From: Georgenia ruanii
GTDB taxonomy: Bacteria > Actinomycetota > Actinomycetes > Actinomycetales > Actinomycetaceae
Direction of reading: 5' to 3'
Assembly: GCF_009193175.1 (NCBI RefSeq)
Contig: NZ_VUKE01000004.1
Span: 1-64,000, forward strand
DNA: 64,000 bases
Below, one piece after another: positions 63,524-64,000 of this stretch. How positions within the stretch are numbered: position 1 is the stretch's first letter; each line of letters starts with the position of its first letter. The notes beneath the pieces are model-generated. The model worked only from the letters and a program-made list of their open reading frames with translations. It did no database searches and was not told the origin of the DNA. Position numbers and translations under genes: made by a program.

Positions 63524-64000
63524 GTGGCTGACAACCTGCACCTCACCGCGACGCGGCGCACCGAGTTCGGCAAGGGCGCGGCCCGCCGCACCCGGCGCGC
63601 CGGCCAGATCCCCGCCGTGCTCTACGGCCACGGCACCGAGCCGCAGCACCTGGCGCTGCCCTCGCACGAGACGTTCCTCGTGGTCAAGGACCACTCCAAC
63701 GCCGTCGTCACCCTGGACATCGAGGGCGCCGAGCAGCTCGCCCTGGTCAAGGACGTCCAGCGCGACCCGGTGCGCCGCGACATCGAGCACCTCGACCTCG
63801 TCGTCGTCCGCCAGGGCGAGCGGGTCACCGTGGAGGTCCCGGTCCACGTCACCGGCGAGTCCTTCCCCGGCACCATCCACCAGGTCGAGCTGCAGACGCT
63901 GACCGTCTCGGTGCCCGCCACCCGCATCCCCGAGGTCGTCTCCGTGAGCATCGAGGGCCTGCAGGACGGCGCCATCGTGCGCGCCGGCGACATCCCCCAC
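63524..64000 (+). CDS. rplY: 50S ribosomal protein L25 / general stress protein Ctc (partial, 3' end outside the window)
   Basis: GTG 63524 follows TAGGAGACCCCC and opens a frame that runs to the window edge: 159 codons, no stop. The start LTATRRTEFGKGAARRTRRAG and the segment IPAVLYGHGTEPQHLALP are the 5S-rRNA-binding L25 domain (about 1-95). LVKDVQRDPVRRDIEHLDL ends it. VEVPVHVTGES begins the C-terminal TL5/Ctc beta domain found in longer (about 200-residue) actinobacterial forms. In many relatives rplY follows prs; here a hydrolase gene on the opposite strand lies between. Confidence 0.93.
   Translation, partial: MADNLHLTATRRTEFGKGAARRTRRAGQIPAVLYGHGTEPQHLALPSHETFLVVKDHSNAVVTLDIEGAEQLALVKDVQRDPVRRDIEHLDLVVVRQGERVTVEVPVHVTGESFPGTIHQVELQTLTVSVPATRIPEVVSVSIEGLQDGAIVRAGDIPH

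Overview
The window is very GC-rich bacterial DNA, densely packed with genes, with many GTG starts and 4-bp ATGA/GTGA gene overlaps. It looks like a chromosome segment of a high-GC Actinomycetota, most likely order Micrococcales (Cellulomonas/Georgenia-like). The right half supports this: pmt, rsmI, metG, tatD, a G5-domain muralytic gene, rpfB, rsmA, ispE, an ABC-F ATPase, tRNA-Gln, glmU, prs and rplY occur in the order seen around rsmI/metG/rpfB/glmU in many actinobacteria. The genus cannot be fixed from sequence reading alone.

Left part (1-12 kb): a catabolic island with a Liv-type (branched-chain amino-acid family) ABC importer, a KstD/fumarate-reductase-type flavoprotein, SDR dehydrogenases, a YciI-like protein, a degenerate UspA protein and a PcaR/PobR-type IclR regulator. 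It is visibly decaying. It holds a 5'-truncated SDR, a flavoprotein remnant, a frameshifted quinone oxidoreductase and C-terminal stubs of an FAD amine/amino-acid-type oxidoreductase and an FAD aromatic hydroxylase.

12-25.7 kb: a secreted M23 peptidase, a four-gene osmoprotectant (OpuC-type) ABC importer, then a complete four-gene type II Wadjet operon (jetA, jetB, jetC, jetD). The jet genes are all joined by 4-bp overlaps and encode an SMC-like anti-plasmid complex with a Toprim nuclease.

25.7-37.7 kb: a NarL-type two-component system divergent from two small membrane proteins, a CynX/NimT-type MFS exporter, a GabD-like aldehyde dehydrogenase, an Nramp Mn transporter divergent from an MntR-like repressor around a palindromic operator, an SDR, and protein O-mannosyltransferase.

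37.8-64 kb: a secreted subtilisin, rsmI, a nicotinamidase, an EmrB/QacA-type MFS pump, a GT9 glycosyltransferase next to hldE (ADP-heptose synthesis genes in a Gram-positive), then the conserved housekeeping block. A MarR regulator, an ABC-2 exporter pair and a TetR regulator are set within that block. rplY runs off the right edge.

Beyond genes, the window holds a dispersed 23-bp-period repeat family at five or six sites. Most lie just after stop codons, and one lies in frame inside the ABC-F gene. Other signals are MtrA-like 11-bp-spaced direct repeats before three cell-wall hydrolase genes, several leaderless-type promoters, 31-bp tandem repeats abutting tRNA-Gln, and a set of strong hairpins.
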